This document shows positions 1 through 6,950 of a DNA stretch of 20,248 nt, one piece after another. Under the pieces are notes generated by a model. That model had not been told where the DNA came from. It searched no databases and saw only the letters and a list, made by a program, of their open reading frames with translations. Each line of letters begins with the position of its first letter. The stretch's first letter is position 1. Both the position numbers and the translations under genes were made by a program. Origin of the DNA: JBHHYN01 sp046757565 (GTDB lineage: Bacteria > Pseudomonadota > Gammaproteobacteria > Eutrophobiales > Eutrophobiaceae); contig JBHHYN010000043.1 of NCBI GenBank assembly GCA_046757565.1, forward strand, positions 1 through 20,248, written 5' to 3'.

Positions 1-160
1 GTTGTCCGTTGTCCGTTGTCCGTTGTCCGTTGTCCGTTGTCCGTTGTCCGTTGTCAAAAAAGTGTGTGGCCAGTTGATGATGAGTAGTCAAGTCCTTTTA
101 TACTGCATTCTGCCTACTGACCAAGGACTACTGACCACTGATCAAGGACTAATGACCAAT
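1..160. repeat. Heptad inverted-arm element 1 (3' of the chemoreceptor gene)
   Basis: The left arm (1-56) is seven perfect GTTGTCC units plus GTTGTCA and is cut by the window edge. A non-repetitive core spans 57-113. The right arm is six units in strict 7-nt register from 119 to 160: GACCAAG, GACTACT, GACCACT, GATCAAG, GACTAAT, GACCAAT. The arms are roughly reverse complementary (GTTGTCC against GGACTAC). The receptor stop codon (160-162) overlaps the last base of the final unit. Confidence 0.9.
57..113. repeat. Dispersed intergenic core repeat, copy A
   Basis: This core lies between the two heptad arms of element 1 and recurs at 14824-14876. Shared blocks are the A-run followed by G(T/C)GTGTG near 57-67, and AGTCAAGTCCTTT followed by ATACTGCAT at 86-108, with only a small indel in the T/A run. 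It contains no coding potential that I can recognise. Both copies sit on the 3' side of a minus-strand gene and are flanked by GTTG(T/C)C units on the left and GACCAAG units on the right. Confidence 0.75.
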
Positions 161-2523
161 CAGAACTCTTCCCACTCCTCATCACCACCGGCGGCGGCCG
201 CCGTGGCGGCCTTTTTCGCCGCCGGCTTCTTTTTTGCCGATGTTCCCTTTTTCGCCGCCGTCTGCTGCTTGCCATGCCAGGGACGCTTCGCTGTGCGCCG
301 CTCGCTTGTCAGTCCCTGTTGACCCGGCTCGTCACTGGCATTGAAGAAGCCCATAAGATCGACCAGGCCCTTGGCCTGGTCATCCATGGCCTCACCCGCC
401 GCCGTGGTCTCTTCTACCAGCGCCGCGTTCTCCTGGGTCATCTTATCCATCTCCATGACCGCCTTGTTGACCTGGTCGATACCGGTGGCCTGTTCCTCGC
501 TGGCGGCGGCGATCTCGGCGATGATATCGCTCACCTTCTTGACCGCATTGACGATCTCGTCCAGCGTAGTCCCTGACTCGTCCACCAGTTTCGTGCCTTC
601 CTCGACCTTCTCCACGCTGTCATTGATCAGGGTCTTGATCTCCTTGGCCGCCTCGGCGCTGCGTTGCGCCAGATTGCGTACTTCCGATGCCACCACGGCG
701 AAACCACGGCCCTGCTCGCCGGCACGGGCCGCTTCCACGGCTGCGTTCAGGGCCAGCAGATTGGTCTGGAAGGCGATCTCATCGATGACACCGATGATGT
801 CGGCGATCTTCTTGCTGCTGGCGTTGATTTCGCCCATGGCCGCAACCGCATTGCCGACCACCTTGCCGCCCTTCTCCGCCTGATCGCGGGCGCCACCGGC
901 CAGTTGATTGGCCTGGCGGGCATTGTCCGCATTCTGTTTCACCGTGCCAGTCAACTCCTCCATGCTGGAGGCGGTCTCCTCCAGCGAGGAGGCCTGCTCC
1001 TCGGTGCGCTGGCTGAGGTCGGCATTGCCGCTGGCAATCTCGCCGGCGGAACTCTCGATGTTTGCGGAGGCGTCACGGATCTGCTTAACCATCTTGTTGA
1101 GCACGTCCACGGTGGAATTGGAATCCTCCTTCAACTGGCCGAACAGGCCCTCATAGTGGTCGGTGATGCTCTGGGTCAGATCCCCCTCGGCCAGGGCGCG
1201 CAGCATGCGCACCACCTCGTTGAGACCCGTATCACTCACCTCCGCGAGCGCATTCAGGCCGTCTCCCAGCTCTTTGTAAAAGCCCTGGTACTGGCTGACA
1301 TCGATACGCTTGTCGAACTGGCCATTGTTGGCGCGGCCGACGATCATGTCGATGTCCTCTACCGCCATGCGCAGTGTCTCGACGGTCTTGTTCGAGTCGT
1401 CCTTCAACTGGCCGAACAGGCCCTGGTACTCATTGGTGATGCTCTGGCTCAGATCCCCCTCGGCCAGTGCGCGCAGTATGCGCACCACCTCGTTGAGACC
1501 GGTGTCACTGACGGCCATCAGCTCGTTGATGCCGTCGGACAAACCTTTCAGAAAGCCCTGATAGTTGGCGTTATCAATCCGTTTATCGAATTCACCCTTC
1601 ATAGCACCGGCAAGCAGTGCATTGAAGTCACGCTCGGCCTGCTTCTGCGCGGTGATGTCCTGCCACTCGACCATATTGCCCATCCAGTTGCCGTCCCGGT
1701 CCAGGACCGCCGTGGCATTCACCTGGAACTCCACTTCGCCCACCTTGATCTCCGCCGTGGCCGGCAGGTTCGCCGGGTTCGACAGCAGGCGGCGCTGGTG
1801 TTCGGGGTTCTTGTGGAACTGATCGATGCTTTGCCCAACCAGATTGTGGGCGTCAAAACCGGGCCAGATCTGGCGCAACTCTGCTTCCCGCCGGGCCATC
1901 ATATTGGTGACCGCCGGATTGACATAGGTGATCACAAAGTTATTATCGCAGATCATCAGGTTCGTCTGGGCACCATCGACTGCTGATCGCATCGTCTGTA
2001 ACTCTTTGCGCAATGCATTGACATCACTGCTCGTCTCTGTACTCATTTTTCCGTCCTCCAGTTCTTCATAAGCCTCTAACATAATGGTTGCTACCGTATT
2101 CAACGCTTCACTCCAGGCCGCCTGGACCGCATCGCTCCAGGCGTCACCGGCGAATTCTTTCATCACCTCCAGCAAGGTGGTGGCCACGGCGGTATAATGC
2201 TCCTGCACTGCACCGTAGCCCTGGTGACGTTTCCCCAGATCAGCAAGGGCATTGGCCAGGACCTCCGGGTTACGCAGGTTATCGACGACCAGTTGCAGGG
2301 CCGCCAGCAATTTCTTCTCCTGCTGTTTTTGATCGGTATGATTAAATAAGCGCTTCACGCCGGGATAGCGCCTGAATAACTCTTCGTAGAAGCGGGCAAC
2401 CAGTTGTTCACCCTGATCCTTCAATACTGCAAAGGTCTGTTCCAGTAATTCCACATCCAGACCGATCCCTCCCGGAGTTTGATCTACCGGCCCACCTCGC
2501 CATGGTGCATTCGTATCGTTCAT
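160..2523 (-). CDS. Soluble globin-PAS-HAMP-like(x2)-MCP chemoreceptor
   Basis: This is a cytoplasmic methyl-accepting chemotaxis receptor of 787 aa with no membrane segment. Residues about 22-155 form a globin close to the flavohaemoglobin type: B10-like Tyr46 in RFYEELF, CD1-like Phe60 in LFN, Gln near 65, and proximal His100 in GKRHQGY. A PAS domain covers about 183-295. Two HAMP-like units start at 310 and 401. The MCP signalling domain (about 485-725) has Tsr-like methylation segments near 508-530 and the hairpin tip DEIAFQTNLLALNAAVEAAR at 581-600. A Lys/Ala-rich linker (about 743-780) leads to the C-terminal EWEEF, matching the xWxxF pentapeptide that tethers CheR/CheB. The start is supported by AGAGGT at 2531-2536, 7 nt upstream. 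The gene follows cheW in the same direction, an order matching Pseudomonas cheY2-cheA2-cheW2-aer2. Sensing of oxygen or another haem ligand is inferred. The stop codon overlaps a heptad array. Confidence 0.93.
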   Translation of the reverse strand: MNDTNAPWRGGPVDQTPGGIGLDVELLEQTFAVLKDQGEQLVARFYEELFRRYPGVKRLFNHTDQKQQEKKLLAALQLVVDNLRNPEVLANALADLGKRHQGYGAVQEHYTAVATTLLEVMKEFAGDAWSDAVQAAWSEALNTVATIMLEAYEELEDGKMSTETSSDVNALRKELQTMRSAVDGAQTNLMICDNNFVITYVNPAVTNMMARREAELRQIWPGFDAHNLVGQSIDQFHKNPEHQRRLLSNPANLPATAEIKVGEVEFQVNATAVLDRDGNWMGNMVEWQDITAQKQAERDFNALLAGAMKGEFDKRIDNANYQGFLKGLSDGINELMAVSDTGLNEVVRILRALAEGDLSQSITNEYQGLFGQLKDDSNKTVETLRMAVEDIDMIVGRANNGQFDKRIDVSQYQGFYKELGDGLNALAEVSDTGLNEVVRMLRALAEGDLTQSITDHYEGLFGQLKEDSNSTVDVLNKMVKQIRDASANIESSAGEIASGNADLSQRTEEQASSLEETASSMEELTGTVKQNADNARQANQLAGGARDQAEKGGKVVGNAVAAMGEINASSKKIADIIGVIDEIAFQTNLLALNAAVEAARAGEQGRGFAVVASEVRNLAQRSAEAAKEIKTLINDSVEKVEEGTKLVDESGTTLDEIVNAVKKVSDIIAEIAAASEEQATGIDQVNKAVMEMDKMTQENAALVEETTAAGEAMDDQAKGLVDLMGFFNASDEPGQQGLTSERRTAKRPWHGKQQTAAKKGTSAKKKPAAKKAATAAAAGGDEEWEEF
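1108..1596 (-). repeat. Tandem duplication of a 91-residue HAMP-like module within the receptor gene
   Basis: Residues 310-400 and 401-472 or so are repeated with a 91-residue (273-nt) offset. Shared landmarks are FDKRID at 312/403, YQGF at 321/412, SDTGLNEVVR at 339/430, LRALAEGDL at 350/441 and GLFGQLK at 368/459. The near-identical nucleotide block coding for FGQLK occurs near 1130-1150 and 1402-1424. The pattern fits a recent internal duplication in a poly-HAMP signal-relay segment, as in Aer2-type soluble receptors. The assignment to HAMP is by sequence style and position between PAS and the signalling hairpin. Confidence 0.8.
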
Positions 2524-2539
2524 AGCTTAAACCTCTTTT

Positions 2540-2617
2540 GAGTCTTGAGTCTGGAGTCTTGAGTCTGGAGTCAGTTCTTTTGAACTCTCGACTCTCGACT
2601 CATAACTCACGACTGAT
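2540..2617. repeat. Heptad inverted-arm element 2 (cheW-receptor gap)
   Basis: The left arm is GAGTCTT, GAGTCTG, GAGTCTT, GAGTCTG, GAGTCAG (2540-2574). The centre AGTTC-TTTT-GAACT is a perfect small hairpin. The right arm is GAACTCTC then GACTCTC, GACTCAT, AACTCAC, GACTGAT (2582-2617). GAGTC on the left pairs with GACTC on the right, with an offset of about 3 nt near the apex. The element fills the gap between the cheW stop codon (2621-2623) and the receptor start (2523), leaving the receptor Shine-Dalgarno intact. Confidence 0.88.
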
Positions 2618-2620
2618 ATC

Positions 2621-3142
2621 TTAATGTTCAGTTTGCGCAGTGACGGCATCCGCATCGACCAGCCGATCGATTTCCAGCAGGATGATCATCTTATCATCGA
2701 TGGTGGCCATGCCACGGATGAAGTCGGTGCTGACCACACTGCCGAAATCCGGCGGTGGCTTGAGTTCCTGGGTGGGCACGTCATAGACATCGGAAACCGC
2801 ATCCACGACAAAGCCCATGGTGCGTTCACTGTTATCGCTGCCATACACCTTAAGGACGATCACCACCGTGGTCTGGCCGTATTCGACCGTGTCCATCCGG
2901 AAGCGCGCCCGCATGTCGATGACGGGGACGATGGTGCCGCGCAGGTTGATGACCCCACGGATATAGTCGGGGGTATTCGGGATCTCGGTGGCCGAATCCC
3001 AACCCTTGATCTCCTGTACACGCAGGATGTCGACCCCATACTCCTCACCGGCGAGTATAAAGGTCAGATATTGTTCCGAGTTGACATCATTAAACTGTTC
3101 GCCGGCCGTATCGGCCAATTGTTGCGCCTGTGCTGTATTCAT
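2621..3142 (-). CDS. cheW: Chemotaxis adaptor protein CheW
   Basis: CheW couples the chemoreceptor to the CheA kinase in the cytoplasmic signalling array. The 173-aa product has one CheW/SH3-like domain from about residue 25. It shows the family hallmarks: LTFILAGEEYGVDILRVQEI, then IPNTPDYIRGVINLRG (residues 55-69) and VPVIDMR. Arg62 sits at the position of the CheA-binding arginine of E. coli CheW. I chose the ATG at 3140-3142 because a strong AGGAGG lies at 3151-3156, 8 nt upstream. An in-frame TTG at 3158-3160 would add six residues but would read through this ribosome site. The cheA stop codon abuts the site, so the two genes are probably translationally coupled. Confidence 0.95.
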   Translation of the reverse strand: MNTAQAQQLADTAGEQFNDVNSEQYLTFILAGEEYGVDILRVQEIKGWDSATEIPNTPDYIRGVINLRGTIVPVIDMRARFRMDTVEYGQTTVVIVLKVYGSDNSERTMGFVVDAVSDVYDVPTQELKPPPDFGSVVSTDFIRGMATIDDKMIILLEIDRLVDADAVTAQTEH

Positions 3143-3150
3143 AATAGTGT

Positions 3151-3156
3151 CCTCCT
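3151..3156 (-). promoter_or_regulatory. Ribosome binding site of cheW
   Basis: The minus strand reads AGGAGG here, 8 nt before the ATG at 3142. It lies immediately downstream of the cheA stop codon (3157-3159). It decides the start of cheW in favour of ATG over the upstream TTG. Confidence 0.85.
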
Positions 3157-5334
3157 TCAAGCGGCTTTGACGCCCGCAGTGTCAGTTACCTTCAAGTCTG
3201 TTTCCGCCAGGTCCGATTCCGACATCTTCTGCCGGGACAGGGAAATTAAACCCGATATGTCCAGGATCAGGGCGACGGTGCCATCACCAAGAATCGTGGC
3301 TCCGGATATGCCCGTAACCTTCTGATAGTTACTCTCCAGGCTCTTGATCACCACCTGCTGCTGCGCCAGCAGATCGTCCACGAACAGGCCCGCCTTTTGT
3401 CCTTCCGCCTCGACCACGACCAGCAGCCCGTTGGCCAGCCGGGTGTTAGCGGCACTGACGCCGAAGACCTTGTGCAGCCGTACCACGGGGATGTAGTCGT
3501 CGCGCAGACGGTAACACTCCATCCTGTTGACGATGGAACTGCACTGCCTGCTCTCTATCTGCAGCGACTCCACGATGGCGACCAGCGGGATGATATAAGT
3601 CTGCTCACCAACCTTTATCAGCTGTCCGTCGAGAATAGCCAGGGTCAGCGGCAGGCGGATGGTAAAGGTCGAACCCCGGTCTTTTTCAGAGCGTACTTCG
3701 ATGCTGCCACCCAGATCCCTGATGTTGCGCCGCACCACATCCATACCGACGCCGCGGCCGGAGACATCGGTGACTGCATCAGCGGTTGATAAACCGGCCT
3801 GGAAGATGAGGTTATGGATGGTCTCTTGCGCCGGCGTCTCATCTGCTGCTATCAGGCCCTGTTCACGGCCTTTTTGCAGTATCTTCTCCGTATCGAGGCC
3901 GGCGCCGTCATCACTGATCTCGATTACAATATTGCCGCCCTCGTGATAGGCATTAAGCCGGATAGTTCCGGTCTCAGCTTTTCCTTTCGTCCGGCGCAGT
4001 TCCGGGCTTTCAATACCATGGTCCAGGGAATTACGCACCAGGTGCACCAATGGATCACCGATCTTTTCCATCACGGTCTTGTCCAGTTCAGTCTGCTCGC
4101 CGGAAAGTTTCAGATCCACCTTCTTGCCAAATTTGCTGGTAAGATCATGCACCAGACGCGGAAACCGGTTGAATGAAAAACTGATAGGCAGCATGCGGAT
4201 CCGCATTACGTTTTCCTGTAGTTCCCGTGTATTACGCTCCAGCAGCCCCAGCCCGTCACGCAGTTTTTCCAGGTCCTTTAAATCAAAATTTTCACCGACC
4301 TGGCTCAGCATGGACTGGGTGATGACCAGTTCCCCGACCATATTAATCAAGGCATCGATCTTGTCGATACCGACGCGAATGGAGGAGGACTCACCGGCGC
4401 CGTTGCGGCGGTCGCTGCCGCTACGCCTGTTTGTCCCGGCCCTGCGCTCGCTCCCACTACGCCGGTCTCTGCCTGCAATAGGCAGTTCCTGCCGGCGGCG
4501 TTCAGCGCTATTGTCCCTGCGGTCCTGACCTCTACGGCGGTCGCTACCGGAACGTACTTGCGCGGTATCGTCAACCGGGAGGGCCTGCTCCACCTGTGTC
4601 TCTGCAACATCGCCGGCTGTATGGCTGACAGGAGTGATCGCCAGATCGCAGTCGCCCTCGACCCAATCGAACAGTTCCCTGATCTCCGCCTCGCTACAAT
4701 CGCTTTCCAGTTCCAGTTCCCAGCCAAGATAGGATTCTTCCGGGTCGAGATCCGCAAAGGGAGGCAATGAAGTGATGTCCGCCTGGACCGCAAGATGGCC
4801 CAAAGAACCCAGTTCCCTGAACATGCGCAGCGGGTCATTCCCGGTCAGGAACAGGTGCGTGTAGGGACGGAAGGTAATGCGCCAGCCAGTAGTGCCATGG
4901 GTCTGTTCGGAAACTGCCGTGTCAGTGACGTTGCTGTCTGCCGTGTCCTGTTCCAGGCACTGTTCCAGCTCATGCTGTAGTTTGCCGATATGCTCAAAAT
5001 CCATCGGCTGCTTGTCCCGCGATGCCGCCAACATGCCACGCAGGCAATCTACCGATTGCAACAGCAACTGTATGACATCATCGGAAGCCTCCCGCTCACC
5101 GCTACGCATCTGGTCCAGCAGTGTCTCCAGGTGGTGGGTAAAATCGGCAATTTCGGAAAAACCGAAGGTGCCGCTGCCGCCCTTCATGGAATGCGCGGCA
5201 CGGAAGATGGTGTTGATCGTCTCCTCGTCCGCCGTCCCCATGTTCAGATCCAGCAGACCGGATTCCATGGCGTCAAGTCCTTCGAAACTCTCTTCAAAGA
5301 AGGCCTGATGGAATTGCGACATATCAATCGACAT
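3157..5334 (-). CDS. cheA: Chemotaxis histidine kinase CheA
   Basis: CheA autophosphorylates under receptor/CheW control and passes phosphate to CheY. The 725-aa protein has an N-terminal Hpt (P1) domain with phospho-acceptor His48 in AAHSMKGGSGTFGF. A P2-like regulator-binding domain covers about 150-236. An unusual Arg/Asp/Ser-rich linker occupies about 261-311. The P3 dimerisation helices run from about 320 (IDALINMVGELVITQ). The ATPase domain has an N-box (HLVRNSLDHGIE, 431-442), DDGAGLD (475-481) and GRGVGMDVV (526-534). The C-terminal CheW-like P5 domain covers about 561-700. All catalytic motifs are present, so it should be active. The start at 5334 is supported by GGGAG 6 nt upstream; an in-frame ATG four codons later is less well placed. 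cheY lies 91 bp upstream in the same direction. Confidence 0.96.
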   Translation of the reverse strand: MSIDMSQFHQAFFEESFEGLDAMESGLLDLNMGTADEETINTIFRAAHSMKGGSGTFGFSEIADFTHHLETLLDQMRSGEREASDDVIQLLLQSVDCLRGMLAASRDKQPMDFEHIGKLQHELEQCLEQDTADSNVTDTAVSEQTHGTTGWRITFRPYTHLFLTGNDPLRMFRELGSLGHLAVQADITSLPPFADLDPEESYLGWELELESDCSEAEIRELFDWVEGDCDLAITPVSHTAGDVAETQVEQALPVDDTAQVRSGSDRRRGQDRRDNSAERRRQELPIAGRDRRSGSERRAGTNRRSGSDRRNGAGESSSIRVGIDKIDALINMVGELVITQSMLSQVGENFDLKDLEKLRDGLGLLERNTRELQENVMRIRMLPISFSFNRFPRLVHDLTSKFGKKVDLKLSGEQTELDKTVMEKIGDPLVHLVRNSLDHGIESPELRRTKGKAETGTIRLNAYHEGGNIVIEISDDGAGLDTEKILQKGREQGLIAADETPAQETIHNLIFQAGLSTADAVTDVSGRGVGMDVVRRNIRDLGGSIEVRSEKDRGSTFTIRLPLTLAILDGQLIKVGEQTYIIPLVAIVESLQIESRQCSSIVNRMECYRLRDDYIPVVRLHKVFGVSAANTRLANGLLVVVEAEGQKAGLFVDDLLAQQQVVIKSLESNYQKVTGISGATILGDGTVALILDISGLISLSRQKMSESDLAETDLKVTDTAGVKAA

Positions 5335-5425
5335 TAAACGCTCCCAAATATAATGTGTGTTGCCGTCCGAAATTCACCCTGATTCCCGCGCTATCTATTG
5401 CCTGAAGCACCGTGATTTCGTGCAA

Positions 5426-5788
5426 TCAATTAACGACCTTTCTGATGGTTTCCAACAGCTTGTCCGGATCAAACGGTTTCACCAGCCATCCCGTTGCCCC
5501 TGCGCTCTTGCCTTCCATTTTTTTGTCCGCAGTAGATTCCGTTGTCAGCATCAGCATGGGCGTGAATTTGTAATCAGGCAGTTTACGCAACTCCTTTATC
5601 AGGGTGATTCCATCCATCCTCGGCATATTGACATCCGCCAACACCAGGTCCGGATTGCTCGACTTTGCTTTTTCCAGTGCATCGACGCCATCAACCGCTT
5701 CAATGACTTCATAACCGGCGCCTTTCAGGGTGAAAGACACCATCTGACGCATAGACGCTGAATCATCAACAGTTAAAACCGTTGCCAT
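5426..5788 (-). CDS. cheY: CheY-like single-domain response regulator
   Basis: This 120-aa receiver-only protein is the first gene of the chemosensory operon and the expected phosphate acceptor from CheA. The acidic pair is Asp8-Asp9 (VDDSAS), the phospho-acceptor Asp52 lies in ADVNMPRMDG, the switch Thr is at 82/83 (LTTES), and the conserved Lys104 is in VKPFDP. There is no output domain. AGGAGAGG at 5794-5801 gives a strong ribosome site 5 nt before the ATG. The order cheY-cheA-cheW-receptor matches the Pseudomonas che2 cluster, so it may be a CheY2-type regulator rather than the flagellar-motor CheY. That assignment is inference from gene order. Confidence 0.93.
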   Translation of the reverse strand: MATVLTVDDSASMRQMVSFTLKGAGYEVIEAVDGVDALEKAKSSNPDLVLADVNMPRMDGITLIKELRKLPDYKFTPMLMLTTESTADKKMEGKSAGATGWLVKPFDPDKLLETIRKVVN

Positions 5789-6104
5789 AACTACCTCTCC
5801 TGTAAATTATCCATACAGCTAAATGGAACAGATTGGCTCCCCATACACCTGTAATCGGCTGTTTCCATGGGAACTTTATGTCCCTGCAGATCTTTACTCA
5901 GCCTGCAACTGTTCCTGCACCACTGTTACCATGCCCTTCCCGCATACTCTGGAAATACCGGTTCATAGTACGGGCCAACACATGGGGCCCTTTGCGTGCT
6001 CCCGGATAAATGCATCAACTGTGCCATTCGCTTTGCATACCCGTAACACGTTAATTTTATCGAGGCGGCCGATTCCTAACCCATTAAGATAACTATATAT
6101 AATT

Positions 6105-6227
6105 AGTCTGGAGTCCGGAGTCAGGCGTCAATAAAACTCGACTGGCCACCGGGGGACGATGGCAATTATTTGACTCGCAACTCATGACCGGCAACTTTTG
6201 GGCCTCGACTGATGACTCACGACCGAC
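6105..6227. repeat. Heptad inverted-arm element 3 (upstream of the SCO gene)
   Basis: The left arm is AGTCTGG, AGTCCGG, AGTCAGG, CGTCAAT (6105-6132). A core of about 39 nt follows. The right arm is eight units in unbroken 7-nt register from 6172: GACTCGC, AACTCAT, GACCGGC, AACTTTT, GGGCCTC, GACTGAT, GACTCAC, GACCGAC. The register survives through two strongly diverged units. Left GGAGTC units are complementary to right GACTC units. Confidence 0.82.
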
Positions 6228-6232
6228 TTCTG

Positions 6233-6238
6233 TATAAT
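6233..6238 (+). promoter_or_regulatory. Possible -10 box of the SCO gene
   Basis: TATAAT matches the sigma-70 -10 consensus and lies 8 nt before the ATG at 6247, just after the heptad array. Initiation from it would give a leaderless or nearly leaderless mRNA, which fits the absence of a Shine-Dalgarno. No good -35 hexamer is visible 16-18 nt upstream, so this is tentative. Confidence 0.25.
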
Positions 6239-6246
6239 CCACATCC

Positions 6247-6897
6247 ATGACGAATCTGAGACTATTCACTACAACTGCTGTTATCGTCTGCCTGATTGCA
6301 TTAGGAATAGGGATAGGCGTCTATTCGGCCCGTTATTACCGTGACAGGACACCATCGGCTATCGAAGGGATGCTCTGGCCCCATCCAAAGGAACTGAAGC
6401 CCTTTGCAACCATTGACCAGACAGGCAATCTGTTTGACCTGGAGAGGTTTCAGGGGAAATGGTCTTTCCTGTTCTTCGGCTATACACATTGCCCGGATGT
6501 CTGTCCGGCCACCCTGTCCATACTCAACCAGGTGACTACACGACTGCGCCAATCCGGACAGGCGGAGGTTGTTCAGGTACTCTTCGTCAGCGCCGATCCG
6601 GAGCGGGATACGCCGCAACAGCTTGCGGATTACCTTGGCCGCATCAATCCGGAATTTATCGGGCTTGGCGGCATGCCCGCTCAGGTGCGAAGCCTGACCG
6701 GACAGATTGGGGTTGTTGCCGTGCCTGGAGAGCAAGCAGCCAACGGCGATTACCGGGTGAATCATTCCACCGCCATATTCCTGATTGATCCTGCAGCACG
6801 CTTGCTATCGGTCTATTCCGCGCCACATCATGTGGAGTCCATCCTTGCCCGGTTCGAGAAAATCCGGTCATTCATCAACAAAAAGCATAAAGGATGA
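6247..6897 (+). CDS. SCO1/SenC family copper chaperone
   Basis: SCO proteins deliver copper to, or reduce the thiols of, the CuA site of cytochrome c oxidase. The 216-aa product has an N-terminal hydrophobic segment (about residues 9-27), expected to anchor it with the domain in the periplasm. A thioredoxin-like fold follows. The copper-binding CxxxC is Cys82-Cys86 in THCPDVCPATL, and the third ligand is His173 in VNHSTAIFLIDP. Other family signatures are FLFFGYTH and VSADPERDTP. Length is typical. No Shine-Dalgarno is seen before the ATG, which directly follows the heptad array and TATAAT. A phosphatidylserine decarboxylase gene follows 53 bp downstream on the same strand. No cytochrome oxidase genes are in the window. 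Confidence 0.92.
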   Translation: MTNLRLFTTTAVIVCLIALGIGIGVYSARYYRDRTPSAIEGMLWPHPKELKPFATIDQTGNLFDLERFQGKWSFLFFGYTHCPDVCPATLSILNQVTTRLRQSGQAEVVQVLFVSADPERDTPQQLADYLGRINPEFIGLGGMPAQVRSLTGQIGVVAVPGEQAANGDYRVNHSTAIFLIDPAARLLSVYSAPHHVESILARFEKIRSFINKKHKG

Positions 6898-6902
6898 GAC
6901 CT

Positions 6903-6935
6903 GGTCAGTTGTCCGTTGCCCGTTGTCTATTGTCC
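6903..6935. repeat. Heptad array 4, single arm (SCO-decarboxylase gap)
   Basis: The units read GGTCAGT, TGTCCGT, TGCCCGT, TGTCTAT, TGTCC in 7-nt register, close to the GTTGTCC units of element 1. No clear mirrored right arm is present before the ATG at 6951. Confidence 0.75.
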
Positions 6936-6950
6936 TTTCTTAATTAACAA

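Larger units (their letters stand above)
5789..6246. other. Divergent intergenic region between cheY and the SCO gene
   Basis: This gap must hold the promoters of two divergent units. Apart from the cheY ribosome site at 5794-5801, I see nothing recognisable in 5802-6104. Short open frames in it show no protein family features. The right part (6105-6227) is a heptad inverted-arm element and 6233-6238 is TATAAT. Confidence 0.6.

Noticed and set aside
1..56. CRISPR-like array
   Set aside because: The repeat unit is 7 nt with no spacers, and no cas gene is present.
74..104. Sigma-70 promoter in dispersed core copy A (TTGATG, 19 nt, TATACT)
   Set aside because: The spacing is long, and copy B does not keep the -35-like hexamer although TATACT is kept, so I would not annotate it.
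2..322. Open frame translating the GTTGTCC array as repeated SVVRCPL peptides on the plus strand
   Set aside because: It is the result of reading a heptad repeat in three successive frames, has no family resemblance past the array and runs antisense into the receptor gene.
664..1986. Long plus-strand open frame (440 aa) opposite the receptor gene
   Set aside because: It is antisense to clear MCP, HAMP-like and PAS coding sequence, with a His/Leu/Gly-rich composition typical of a complementary-frame shadow and no recognisable domain.
3143..3160. Longer CheW starting at TTG (adds six residues)
   Set aside because: The added codons are themselves the AGGAGG ribosome site for the ATG at 3142, which is the better start.
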